From NCBI GenBank assembly GCA_047967505.1, contig CM106540.1: DNA of 64,000 nucleotides, one strand, 5' to 3'. Origin of the DNA: Dipteris shenzhenensis. Its lineage: Eukaryota; Polypodiophyta; Polypodiopsida; Gleicheniales. The notes below the pieces were generated by a model that saw nothing but the letters and a program-made list of their open reading frames with translations, did not search any database and was not told where the DNA came from. The position numbers and the translations under genes were made by a program. Numbering within the stretch: the first letter of the stretch is position 1; every line of letters starts with the position of its first letter. Of this stretch, positions 23,876 through 35,893 are shown piece after piece.

Positions 23876-24996
23876 GCTACCTTTAATTTTTCAAAACTTC
23901 TCTTTTGAGGTTCATCCCATATGAAGGTGCTTCCCTTCCCCTTAAGCTGGTCTGTCATCGGAACATCAATCTTAGCATAATCTTGGATGAATCTCCTATA
24001 GAATCCTGACAAACCTAAGAATATCTGTAATTCTTCTAGATTTGTAGGATGTGGCCATTCCAATATGGCCCTTACTTTGTCAGGGTCCATACGAACCCCT
24101 TCTTGGGATATTATATGTCCCAAGTATTTCACTTCTTTTGCAAAGAATTCACATTTGGATTCTTTTGCAAATAGTGAATTATCTCTAAGCAGTTGGAACA
24201 CTTTTTGCAAATGTTCCAAATGTTTTTTTCTAGTTTTACTATAAATAAGGATATCGTCTAGAAATACTACAGCAAATTTCCCTAGATATGGCCTTAAGAC
24301 ACTATTCATAAGTGTCATGAAAGTTGCTGGAGCATTTGTTAATCCAAATGGCATTACTTTAAATTGATAATGCCCATACCTAGTATGAAATGATGTCTTA
24401 GGGACATCTTCTTCCCTAATTCGTACTTGATGATATCCTGATCTTAAATCAATTTTAGTAAAGTATTTTGCCCCTTGCAATTAATCAAAGAGCTCATCAA
24501 TGCGAGGCATAGGATACTTATTTTTTATGGTGATTTTATTTAGTGCTCGGTAATCTATGCATAAACGCATAGTACCATCCTTTTTCTTTACCAGTAAAAT
24601 TGGTGCAGACCAAGGTGAACTACTTGTTTGGATTTGGCCCTTTCTAAGATATTCCGTTAACTGTCTTTCGACCTCATGTTTCTCCATTTGACTAAGCCTA
24701 TATGGAGGTTTACAAATAGAAGTAAATCCAGGAATTAAATATATTTTATGATCCACTTCTCTCTCAGGAGGTAAACCATCAGGTAAATCAGACGAAAAAA
24801 CATCTTTAAATTCAAACATTAAATCTTTTAAAGAAGATTTATACTTTTTAACATTATAAAAAACAACATTACTTCTTTCCGATGCAAAAGACATAAAGTC
24901 ACCAATAAAAGTAAGTTCACAAAGATATACCTCGCATTGTTCTTGGTGTAGTAGTGGTTCCAATTCAATCGAACAAATAAGAGGAGAGTTAGGCAC
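23872..24996 (-). pseudogene. pol: gypsy element B reverse transcriptase, nearly intact, truncated
   Basis: Reading leftward, the frame gives [17 protein letters not shown], then [39 protein letters not shown], a stop, [33 protein letters not shown], and [11 protein letters not shown] with the catalytic Asp pair. It then reads [17 protein letters not shown] and [17 protein letters not shown], ending in [15 protein letters not shown]. The one internal stop is TAA at 24481-24483 in place of the CAA glutamine of an ELFDQLQGA motif. The protein is a Ty3/gypsy RT with well-kept motifs, so it is much younger than element A. It stops at the RT/RNase H connection, the same structural point at which element A ends. 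Confidence 0.93.
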
Positions 24997-25101
24997 ATCA
25001 TGTTCTCCTTGAATCTAAAAGACTCTACCCTCTTTTTCAAACATAATGGAGTTATTAAGATAACTCCTCTGTAAGCTATGCCCAAGACTATACAGCCATT
25101 C

Positions 25102-25335
25102 TCAACCAAGCACTACATCTGTTCGGTCGAGATGCATGATTTGGAAATCCAAGGCATCCTGATAGCCTTGAATATCCATCTCTACACCATATATCATGGT
25201 GTCCCAAACTTTTTTATCACTGCCCTTCGCCAAAGAGACCACATATTTATGGGCACTCGGACTCTCAGGCAATTTTAATTTCTTAACTAATGAGTAGTTT
25301 AAGAAATTATGTGTTGCACTATCATTGACCATCAT
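25102..25335 (-). pseudogene. gypsy element B aspartic protease, active site altered
   Basis: After a frameshift at the end of gag (about 25332), the frame reads NDSATHNFLNYSLVKKLKLP and later DFQIMHLDRTDVVLG. Plant gypsy proteases have DSGATHNF here; this copy has DSATHNF, so the glycine of the DSG triad is missing. LDRTDVVLG corresponds to the usual L-x-x-x-DVILG tail, where a stop follows. The enzyme would be inactive even without the frameshift. Confidence 0.8.
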
Positions 25336-26648
25336 CTTACTCTTTGCCCCTTAATTTTTCCATGCATCCTCATCAAATCATGAGGACCAAAGGTGGGTTG
25401 CCACATTGCCGATGATAGATAGCACATATGGGTGCTATCCTCATGATAGACCTCTACCTCAGTGTATTTTTCAATACCATTGAGCGATAACACTTGCACC
25501 GCATGCACTTGTTTTTGTGGAGGTCTATTTGGGGCTTTAGCTCGCGCTGGTTTATTTTTAGGACAGTTCCAAGTAGCATGGTCTTTGCCCAGACATTTGA
25601 AGTAAAGATTTTCTTGCCTGACCCTTTCATAATCCTCTTTTTTTAAGAGAGGATAATTTTTTGTTTGAGGTTTCTTAGGTGGTGCTTGAGGAACCTCCTT
25701 CTTAAAGTGCCCCTTTCTTTTCAAATTGGAAAATTTATTGAACTTTGGAACAAAACCTGTTTGCTCCAAAGTTCCAATTCTGAATTTCCCCATCGTATCA
25801 TCATATATTTGGGCATACTTAATGGCTTCCTCAAAGGTCTTTGGAGAATTTCTTTTCACCTCAACCTTATAAGTGTCTTTGAGACCTCTCACGAAACCCC
25901 TTATCTTTTGGAATTCATCAATTCCCTTCAGCTTAAGGACTACCTCCCTATAATTTGCTATGTACTGGACTAGAGTGTTTTTACCCATAGTGCAATTGTC
26001 CCAAGCCTCCCACGCTCTTTCTAATTCATTTTTCGGTAAAAACTCTTTTAGGAAGGCTTGTTCAAACTCAGTCCAATATCTAGGAATTTTATCACTCTCC
26101 CTGAGGCTCATCCACCATTTATAGGCTTTATTTCCAAGGGAAAGACTTGCTTCCACGACTTGATTTTCAGGAGGTGTATTCCTAAGTTGATGAAAGTCTT
26201 GCCATTTTTGCAAAAACGTATTAATCACATCTTTATTACGCTCCTTTTCTTCCCCATTAAAAATTGGCAGTTTTAAGTCCTTAAGGATGTTCGAGGTTTC
26301 TCTAAGTCGAGAGGTAGACCTCTCAACTTAATTAGGAGGAATCGGTGATTTTTTAGTAATAGATATCGATTGAGAATCGGCTATCTTAGTTATAGCTTCA
26401 GCTATGATTTTTAATGTTTCACTGATAACCCCTAACTGTGTTTCTATATTTTGCATTCGAGTTTCAAGTTTAGTGAATTCCACGTACGGAATTCCATAAT
26501 CACCATAATCAATATCCTCCATTTCTACATTATCCTCTTGAGTTTCAGTTTGTACCTCCTCATGTATTTCCTCTCCAACTATCGCTTTTCCCTTTCTAGC
26601 CCTTTCCTTGGCCTCCCTATTCTTACCATCCCTTTCTGGAGTTGTCAT
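25332..26648 (-). pseudogene. gag: gypsy element B gag
   Basis: The likely start is the ATG at 26648 (MTTPERDGKNRE). One frame continues to 25332, broken only by TAA at 26328-26326. The N-terminal part is basic and acidic linker. After the stop come LKLPIFNGEEKERNKDV, then NKAYKWWMSLRESDKI, YWTEFEQAFLKEFLP, and IRGFVRGLKDTYKVEV, which is the plant gypsy capsid layout. A zinc knuckle follows: YFKCLGKDHATWNC, where the first Cys is Tyr. The stop falls between linker and capsid, so at best a truncated Gag could be made by readthrough. Gag forms the particle that carries element RNA. Confidence 0.9.
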
Positions 26649-27592
26649 TTTTAAAATGTATATTTTCCAGAAAATGTAAAGCAAAGCGCTTTATGTCAAA
26701 GAGAAAAATATGATGCCCACTTCCCTGGTATTTGTTTGATGGTCTTGAATTCATCTTCGTGCTTTCTTCGATCCATGATTCTTCAATCCCGTCCACGATT
26801 CTTCTGTTTCCCTCAATGTAGAAATTTGAAATCCTCGATACCTTCTTCTTTTTTCAATTTGGTGAGGCTAAGGAGTTTTGGTAGAAGAAGAGGGTGAAAA
26901 GACTTTGAAAAGAGAGGAGGGCTTTAGACTTTAGAAAGAGGTATAAAGAGAAAGGTGAGATGGTTTTTTAAAAAAAAAAACCTTTGAATGATGTGACCTT
27001 CTCAAAACTCTGGCAGAGCTACGAAATGAAGACGATGAATGGACGAAATGATGCGCACTCAAGGTCGGAGCCTTCTATCAAGCCACTGAAGCCACTGTGT
27101 AGGGATCATTATTCCACTATACTATATGAGGTTCTATGAGAGAGAGAACGTACTGCACGGTCTTCCAACTTTCAAAGCTTCCAAAATCCTTCTGGAGTTT
27201 GGACCCATTTCTTGATCTCTATGCCATTGCTCAAGGCCGTATGCTATCTCTGAAATACTGGCTATCTCTGAAATTCTAAATCTCTGATAGCCTTCCTATG
27301 CACTGCATAGTGACTAGTCTTCCGAAATGTCGAATAGCTTGGAGTCTTGGACCTTGAAGTCTTGAATCTTCGTAACTCTGTTTGCTTTTATTGAAGCATT
27401 GCACAGCCGCACGTACAATGGTACAAGACACTGCCATTGTCAACCATGGCTACTTGATAGACTCACATCAACATGCGAGTCTCACCGCCCCGCTCAACAA
27501 TAACAACGTAGCCCTCAAACATCAACACAGTGGTTCAATTTAGTGCCATAGTAGACTAGCAGTATAGTTGAGGCTCTGCAGGTTTCGAAAAT
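26649..27592 (-). mobile_element. 5' leader of gypsy element B
   Basis: About 940 bp separate the primer-binding site from the gag start. It has no credible open frame, as expected for a retrotransposon leader. Confidence 0.5.
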
Positions 27593-27606
27593 GGGCTCTG
27601 ATACCA
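27593..27606 (-). other. primer-binding site, initiator tRNA-Met type
   Basis: On the minus strand this reads TGGTATCAGAGCCC, the standard plant retrotransposon site complementary to the 3' end of initiator tRNA-Met. The LTR should end just upstream on the minus strand, a few bases beyond 27606. The sequence there (TTGTAAGA) lacks a clear CA end. Confidence 0.88.
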
Positions 27607-27609
27607 ATC

Positions 27610-28669
27610 TTACAACATCGTAAAGAGGGCCCAATTCAAGTTCTCCACCCAGCCATGACTTTCCAGAGTGCTCCCCCTCCTTCGACATCGTGAACTCCCT
27701 TGTTTCTTCACTTTTCTTTTTGGAGCCTCTCTCTTGAAGCCTCCCCTGAACCCAATGCATGCCATGTGTTCTTCCTATGATGCCAAGTGTCATTTCCAAG
27801 GTCCTCACCCTTTTAACCCCTCTTGGCATCCCTCTTAATGCTATATCTATTTTGCCTAGGCATTAATTTGTGTGTCCACTGTTGCACTGTCAAGCCCTCT
27901 AGCTTCCCGCCTTATACCATGGTCGCACGGTATTATAGTTGATGTAATAATTGGATAGAGTCCAATTCAACACAATAATAAATGGGAGCCGATTGAAGCG
28001 CTACTACTTCAACATGCAAGCCATCCTTGAAAAAAAACAAAGATTTGGGAAGCCAAGTCTTCCTTAGTTAGCACTAGATTCTTACACGCACACTCACTAG
28101 CATATGCATGTTTTTGCACATATAGTTTGCACTAGATTATTACATGCACACTCACTAGCATATGCACATTTTTGCACATTTAGGAAGACCTAATCAATTT
28201 TGTATTAGGGATGATTAAGTCTTAGTTTCCCTATTAAATCCCACAAATAAGCATATAGTTAGTCCCTACCTAATCGACACATCACATGCATTCACACGAT
28301 TTTGCATAGGCACATAATAGATTGCATTAATAATAGTACCACACACTTTCATTCCATACTCTCAAAGCACGCAATGAATTCACACAAGCAGGACAAGTAT
28401 GCCAAAACTCAAAATGAATTGGCAAAAGAGTCTGCAGCCTTAGCAAAATGAGACCCTCGCCAAACCTCTTCCCAAGAAGAGTTGATGGCAGAGTCCACAA
28501 CCTCAACAATGAGATCCCCTCTGAAATTCACAGCCATCTACCCCTCCTCAAGAGGAGATAAGCTTCCTGACTACAGACCACAAATGGTATGGTGCAAAAG
28601 CATTACAGCAGGAATGACTCGCATGCCACAAGCTCAATAGCCACTTGGTTACACACATAGCCTCCCTCC
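27610..28669. other. probable LTR of element B, then non-coding
   Basis: The first several hundred bases should be the 5' LTR of element B, but no second LTR exists in the window to set its limits. A 60-bp tandem duplication (GCACACTCACTAGCATATGC twice) lies at about 28069-28190. No gene is seen. Confidence 0.45.
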
Positions 28670-30568
28670 CTTCCCTTATGCTTTTAGATTTTTCTCCTCC
28701 CCTTGTCCCCTTAGGCTTTTCAACCCCCTCCCTCTCCTATAAATATACCATTTAGCCCCTCCCTCCCTCTCCTAAAAATCCCCCTCACGTCTTGCACATC
28801 CCTCTCCTATGAATCTATGTTGCAACTCACTTGCCCTCCTACACATCTACCTTGCAACCCCTCCCTCTCCAATGAATCCACCTCTCTCCCTTCCTCTTCT
28901 ATGAATCCCATTCCTCCCTTCTAAAATCCACTTCCCCCCCTTCCTAATGAAACCCCCTCTCTCCATCTCTAGTGTAGAAAACTCCCTACATTCCTCTCTA
29001 ACACAACCCCTTGTGCAGCCCCCCCCTTGATTGCAGCCCCCTCCTTTGATTCTATCTCACCCTCCTTTGATTGTACCTCCCTCCCTCCTCTAATTCTGAA
29101 ACTCCCTCTGATGAATTTCCAACTCCCTCCTCTGATTTTGTAACTCCCTCCTCTATTTGCATAACCCCTCCCTTTGAACATCCACCCCTCCATTTGAAGA
29201 TAGGTCCCCAACCTTTGATTGCAACACCTTTCCTATAAATCCCTCTCCAAAGTGACCCCCTACCTCCCTTTCCTACGCATCATCTCTTTGAATTAGCTAT
29301 CTCCCTTCCTCTCCAATGTAACCTCCTCCCTCCCTCTTCTCTCCAATCCAAACACTTCCTCTCCTATCCCATGCAAACCCCTCCCTTTGTCTTTTGTCCA
29401 ACCTAGCCCGCTAATGTCAAACAACTCAATACACAGCAATACAAAGTTTGAACTATAGCAAGAGGGAGTTCTCTCTCTCTCTCTCTCTCTCTCAATTCTT
29501 TATGACAAATGTTGTGACAAAGCCCTTGAACCTCTATGGGATTTTTTGCAAGCATATTTTTTTAAATAAAAAGAAGGCCCTAGAGGTTCAAGGAATTTGT
29601 TATGATATCATGGTCATAATGAATCCTTTGGGACCTCCATACGCTTCGTTTTTACAATAGATCTTTACTAACAACCATGTGATCATAATGAGCCGTCCAA
29701 CCAAGGCACATTATGACCACATGGTCATCAATAAAGATCCATTGCAAAACACAAGGTCATGGAGGTCCAAGGGCTTTATCACAGCATGTGATTGTAATGA
29801 AACCCCTAGATCTTCATGAGCTTCTTTTGGAATGGATCTTTAGTAATGACCATTTGGTTGTAATGAGTTCTTTGACCAAGCCATGTGGTCATTAGTAAGA
29901 GTGATTGTATGAAATAAGCCGATGAGTCCAAGACTTCATTGTCTTGACACATCCATTAAACCTCCATGGGATTTTTTACAATTCGCTAACAAGGACGTAC
30001 TACCAAAAACAATTCATGGATGTTCGAGGGCTTCATTATGATCACGTGGTCATAATGAATCCCTTGGACCTCCACAGGATTCTTTTTAGAATGATGATCC
30101 TCGAATGAGCCCTCCAACCAATCTCATTACAACTAGAAGGTCATTAATAAGGATGTATTGTAAAATAAAGAAGCCCATGGAGGTCCAAGGGCTTTATTAT
30201 GATCAGTTAGTCATGTTGTCTCTATGCCAACATGGACTTAGGTAGAACAGAATGTGTGTATATAGAGTAGCAGCAAAGCTCTGCTTGTACTTGCATAAAG
30301 GTAGAAATAATCCCTCTTAGAAATCCATTTTGCATGTTCTACATGCAAGTTCTACATACGATTTCTACATGTAACTCCTACATGCGAGTTCTACATGCAA
30401 CTCCTACATGCGAGTTCTACATGCAACTCCTATATGCGAGTTCTACATGCAACTCCTACATGCAACATGCAACTCCTACATGCGAGTTCTACATGCAACT
30501 CCTACATGCGAGTTCTAAATGAAAGTTCTACATGCGAGTTCTACATGAAAGTTCTACATGCAACTCCT
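28670..30568. repeat. 1.9-kb pyrimidine-rich block, copy B
   Basis: This is the same-orientation duplicate of 14355-16168, with matching order: CTCCCTCC-rich tract, short (CT)n at 29470-29493, palindrome series, and a CTACATGCAACTCC/CTACATGCGAGTT minisatellite at about 30320-30568. The minisatellite is longer here and the first tract has small deletions. Past 30568 the two copies part: copy A runs into the GGA/CTC foldback, copy B into unrelated sequence. Confidence 0.93.
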
Positions 30569-33500
30569 CAGCCTTGATTGTTTTCCACCTCACTTTGAGG
30601 GGGTTTATTTATCCTCATGATTTCATGATGTATTCTGCTTAGAGCTTGCTCTCGCGGGTTTTTTCTCTTACTTAATAGAAGTCTATTTCTTGAAAAAAGA
30701 ATGGTGTGTTTACTAGAGCATCAAATTAACCTTTTCCTTTGTATGGATATTTGTGTTGGACTCAACAATACCCTAATGAAATGGTTTGAGTTTGTTTATC
30801 TCCATTTGGGAGAATTGAAACTCAATCCATTTTATTGTGTGTGATTTCACCACTCATGTTTTTGAGAGGTATCTGCTTTCTCTCAAACTTTCTTCACTCA
30901 ATACCACTCACAAATACAATGATCAAAACAAGAAGAAACTATGGGCTTTCTCACTCACATAGTGTCACAACACACAATGTAGGAGAGATTAGAGCCTTCT
31001 ACATTGTAAAAGCTTACAAGTCCATCGATTGTATTCACAATTGAATGGAAGGGACAATAAAGGGGATTTACTTAGCTCAATACACACATATCTTTTGAAT
31101 TCTTGTCTCCTACCAAAAATAAGCCTCTCTCCCTCGATGCTGAAGACTGAAGGTGACGAGATTATCTTTTGAGTTAGTATCCCACTATGTCCACCTCTCC
31201 CTTAAAACAAAACTAAATGAAATATTTCCTTTTAAAATGTACAAATTTGATACATTTTAAGCATAACTAACAAGACTATTATGTAGTATAATTATGGAAA
31301 AAAAAGCATGCAAAAGATGCCCTAAATATAAGGGTATTTTTCATAGCAATTTTGAACATTGTCATAATTTATGTAATTTTAAAAAGCACAATACATAGTC
31401 CTTATGGTTTGCTAAGTTTCAAAAAACAATTTGAAATTAGAGCATTTTTGGTGTACAATGATATTCCAAAGAAAAAGCCTTTTAGAGACTGCTACACAAT
31501 GAAATAAGTATATGTATACTCTTTCACTCTGCATGTATATCAACACCTGTAGTTTCATCATCATAATGTCATTGTCATGATTAAATGATGATTCAAAAGT
31601 GGATGATCTATCCTCCTTGATATTATTAATAAGAATAATCTCTTCTTCCCTATGAAGACCCAATGCTCCTTCCATTTGCAACCATGTTTGTGTAGAGGAG
31701 GAGGATCCAACAAAATGTGTGGCATAGGATGGAATCTTGTAAAAGAGGATGTCTATCATATTTTTCCTTAGACGTCCAAGATCAAGAACATCCAATTGTG
31801 GGAATGATTTTAGGTGGTGCTTCTTGCCCTTTTCCTTTGTGAACATGCAACTGATTTAGGAGCATATTTCCCTTTTAATGGATTAGCATGCATAGTCTTA
31901 AACAATTGCATACCAATAGAAGTTACCTACCCTTGCATAGAATTTTGGATTTCTACTACTTTTGCGATCCAAAATGGATTTCCAAGAGAGTCTTCTTATG
32001 CAAGAGTCTCAATCATAGATCCAACATTCAAATCTTGTATGGAACCTACCCACATTTTAGTGAGCTGCTCTTGTCTTTGGTGAGATTATCATTCACCAAG
32101 GTACATCTTTGTGCAGATACATTGATAAAAGCTCCTACATCAAGTGGTAGACTCCAAGGTTTCTTAGCTTGTCCTAAAGGAGGAGGAGATGTTGGCCATA
32201 CAAAATCATTGTGTACAGTAGTATTACTCTTTGATTAAGGATGGGGGCTTGGTCTTCAAAAGAAATATTCCACCACTCTTTGTTCTCAATCAAACTTCTC
32301 TTCTAAGTCTTGCACCTTTCATAGTAGCCAACATCCCTTCCTTGAGCTTGTGCTTGCTTCACCTCACTATCGATCATCAATAAACTTTCTTGCATTGAAG
32401 CATACATTTCACATAATAGAATCAATGATTAAAAATGTAAGCCATCTAGAGAAGAGGCATATTGCTTACTATATCAATATGTTCTTTGATCTACTTTTTT
32501 CTTATGAGAAATAGATTTTAAAAAATCAATTCATTCAATCTCTTTGTACAACAATCCTCATCTTCTCCAACTTGAATAAATATCCTAGAATCGCAAGTCT
32601 TAAGTGAAAAACCTCAAGCTATGGAGTATAAGATTCTTTCATAAGATCCATCATCCCTACCAAAGTAAATGCATCATTTCTTCCAAGATTCTTGGAGAAT
32701 ATAATTTTTTTTTAATGCTTTTGGTTGTGAGTATCTCAACCAAGGGGAATCCAACTTTGATCTTACCCTTATCCATAAGCATACAGATATATGTGAGAAA
32801 TGTCTAGGTTTTATTTTCTCTTGCTATATTTTCAAGTTGGATATAAAGTGTCCTTAAGAGGGGTCCTTCCCAAGATGTGATAATGCAATAACTTATTGTG
32901 ATTGATAGATTTGGATCATTGTGCAAATTGGGATAGTTGAAAAATACCTTGGCTTAGAGCTTTTGTGATACAAAAGACATCCCATGAGATGCATTTGCAC
33001 AAATGTCTCTTCCTTCACATGTTTTGGAGGTCTTGTGAAGTGTGGAAAATAGGTCTTCTTTTGATCGATACCATATAAAAGAATCCCAAGATACTTATTT
33101 GGATTCTTCACTTTCTTCTATGCTTTGCCAATCGTTCTTGAGCTTGTTGCTCTCTAGGTGCTTTAGAGCACTAGTGATATGAGCTGCATGTAAAAATGCA
33201 CAAACATCAACATTTTAAAAAACTTTTAGAGGATTGAATTTTTAATGTAAAAAGTTTGGTTCATTGTTCACTTGAGGTTGTTGACCTCTGTCTTCAACTC
33301 TTGGGGTTTGAACATATAATAGATACATCCATTCTTCCTCAAGTTCTTCCACAATCTACAGAAGTGACTATGCTAGCACACCTTTCATTGCACTCTACCA
33401 TCACCTCCTTGTATAGTGTGTAAACCTTGAATCTTTTTCAATTATCTATGAAGTGCAATTTTCCTATTGTGGGCATCACTTTGCATTCATAGAAAAGTAG

Positions 33501-35893
33501 ATTTCCATCCACGATACAGTCATATGTCCAATAGGTCCAATAACATGTGGATTCCTAAAACACCTTATCCTCTTTTGTACACATGCAAGCCTTGAGTTCC
33601 CCAAGCTATGAATGCTTTTAAATGATGATCTACCAATTTTCATATGCCCCAAATAGTACTCTTTTTGCTTGTTCCTTACAATTCAAAACAAAGTAATATG
33701 TCCTCACATCTCTCAACTTTCTCACACCTACTCTCCCTAAACAATTTTAAACATGACCCATGGTGGTGCATGTTTCCCTCAAATGAGCCTTAGATATCAA
33801 TAGTTGTGTTTTTATCCTCCCATAATTGGTGAATCTTTTGTCAATATGCAACCTTACCTTTCTTAGGTTGTTGGAAGGACTAGATGCACTATGTTTAGCT
33901 CTTAAAGTGAAGGAACATGTGTGATTGAATCCATCATAGATGATAGTGCTACATCCATAGCTTGATTAGAAGTAGAATGAACATTAGATCTCCCCTAGCA
34001 ACTTAAAAAAATGCACTGCTTCTTCAACATGAAAGACTATGGTTCATATGAGAACATGGAAAGCCTTGTTGGCTTATTACTATGTTCAAACAAGGAGAAA
34101 AACACATTGCCACATGTAATTTCTAGATTATATGAAGATACCAAAAGATCGCTGGGCTTGATGAATCATACTTTGTGAGATGATGTAGAGGAACCTGTAC
34201 TTCTTGGATCATAAGTTGGGACATCTTGACAATCAACACTAAGAGGAAAGACATGATCAATTCAAAATAAAAAAATGCTCATATAGAAGCCTTTGGTTAT
34301 ATAGATACAAAGCCATTCAGGGCTATCAAATGTATGTCCTCACCCATCCCTAAAAATGGAACCCAAAAAGCAATAAACCAAAACAAAAATAGGTCTTTAA
34401 GATCCTTATTAAAAATTGAACACTAATTTATATTTAAGAAAATATGAACACGAAATTATTTATGTTTACCTAATAATTAAAAATAAGTTTAAGGTCCATA
34501 TTTGGAAAAGTAAGTATTATGATGTATTTAAAAAAAGATAAATCCTAGACTTGAAAAAGGTATTTATGTATACCTAGCTATGAAGAAGGAGTATATTTGT
34601 ATACCAAGTTATGAAAATGGGTTTTTAGTCCATATATGAAAAAGTATTCTAATCTATTATAGAAAATTTAAACCCTGGATTGTGGTTATTTATGTTGACA
34701 TGATTGTCTTAGACCATAAAATCAAAAACCTAAACCATAATCTCTTATTGTTTACTATTCCCCAAAACTTAAATCTACCTCCTCCCACTCTAGTAAGCTA
34801 CTAGATTCCAAGTTTGTAGACAAGATGGATAGCAACCCCAAAAAGTGAGTGGAAGATAAATATTTTTTCCAAATTTCAGTAATAATTACCAAATCAAAAC
34901 AAATTGGGACTTAAAATTTTCAATTTTATCCAATCCCGAGGAAGCTTACATGTAACTACATGCTAATCCAATTCCAAGGATTAGATTACGATGTAGTTGC
35001 ATGCAAATACAAACCCCTGATTCAAATTAGCATGCAATTGCACGCAAATCATACCCTTGGGATGGAATTAGCACGAAGGTTGCACTCTAATCTGATCAGT
35101 GTTTGCACGTTTACTGAGCTGAAATCCCTAAGCCAAAAAGTCCAAGGTGAGTCTTGTACCTATCTTAATTCATATATTAAGCCAAGAAAGTATAGAAGTA
35201 GGGGGTGATGAGTAGTAATGCTTCAAGACAATCTTACTTATTGGCAGACCCTACCTCTTGAGTATGATCATGAAAGGGTATTTCTTGAAACCTTCTCTTG
35301 GATCCTTTTATGCCTATCTTTTTTAACAAGAACAATATAAAGAAACATGGAATCCTTCTATGCTCATGACAAAAAAAGAGCCTAGACATTTTCAAAGTTT
35401 GTCATTTTATGCTCTACATAATTGTCCATCATTTCTTTTTTTATGTATGCCTTTCAACTATGCATCTATGTCTTTTTATATAGTATCCTTCTATATGAAC
35501 ATATTGGTAAGAAAAATAACTAGTTGCTACATTGCAACGTAGTGTAGTATTTTTATATGTTACATTTGCAATTCAATAGAAGAACATAGTCAAATCACAT
35601 GACTAAATAAGTTTGATGAGTATGCTTAAATTTATGTTATGCTACAAACTAAATTTCCCTTCCTCTATTTTTACAGGATGTCAATGCAGATATTGCCAAC
35701 AACAGCAACTTAAAATATCATCGTGTTCCCAAGAAAAGTTAAGCCACTAAGCAATAACAAGCCTAAACATGAACATCCATTTTTCTCACTATGCAATATG
35801 AATCCATTTATCTCACTTCACAACATAAGCACAAAGCTGAGCCCATTTGTCTCATTATGCAACAAGATATGATAGACAAAAACTCCAAATGGG
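30569..35893. other. non-coding, no gene recognised
   Basis: The longest open frame is 144 codons on the minus strand (31846-31412), with LGRLRKNMIDILFYKIPSYA near its start. It has no recognised domain and no support from neighbours. The rest is AT-rich and broken in all frames. Nothing can be named with confidence. Confidence 0.4.

Larger units (their letters stand above)
23872..27609 (-). mobile_element. Ty3/gypsy LTR retrotransposon B, 3'-truncated
   Basis: The primer site, leader, gag, protease and RT lie in gypsy order on the minus strand. The initiator-Met primer and RT motif details are compatible with the chromovirus side of plant gypsy elements, though there is no integrase chromodomain left to confirm it. 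RNase H, integrase and 3' LTR are missing beyond 23872. Confidence 0.88.

Noticed and set aside
31412-31846. 144-codon minus-strand frame
   Set aside because: It has no recognisable domain, no promoter and no splice context, and similar-length frames arise by chance in AT-rich sequence of this size.
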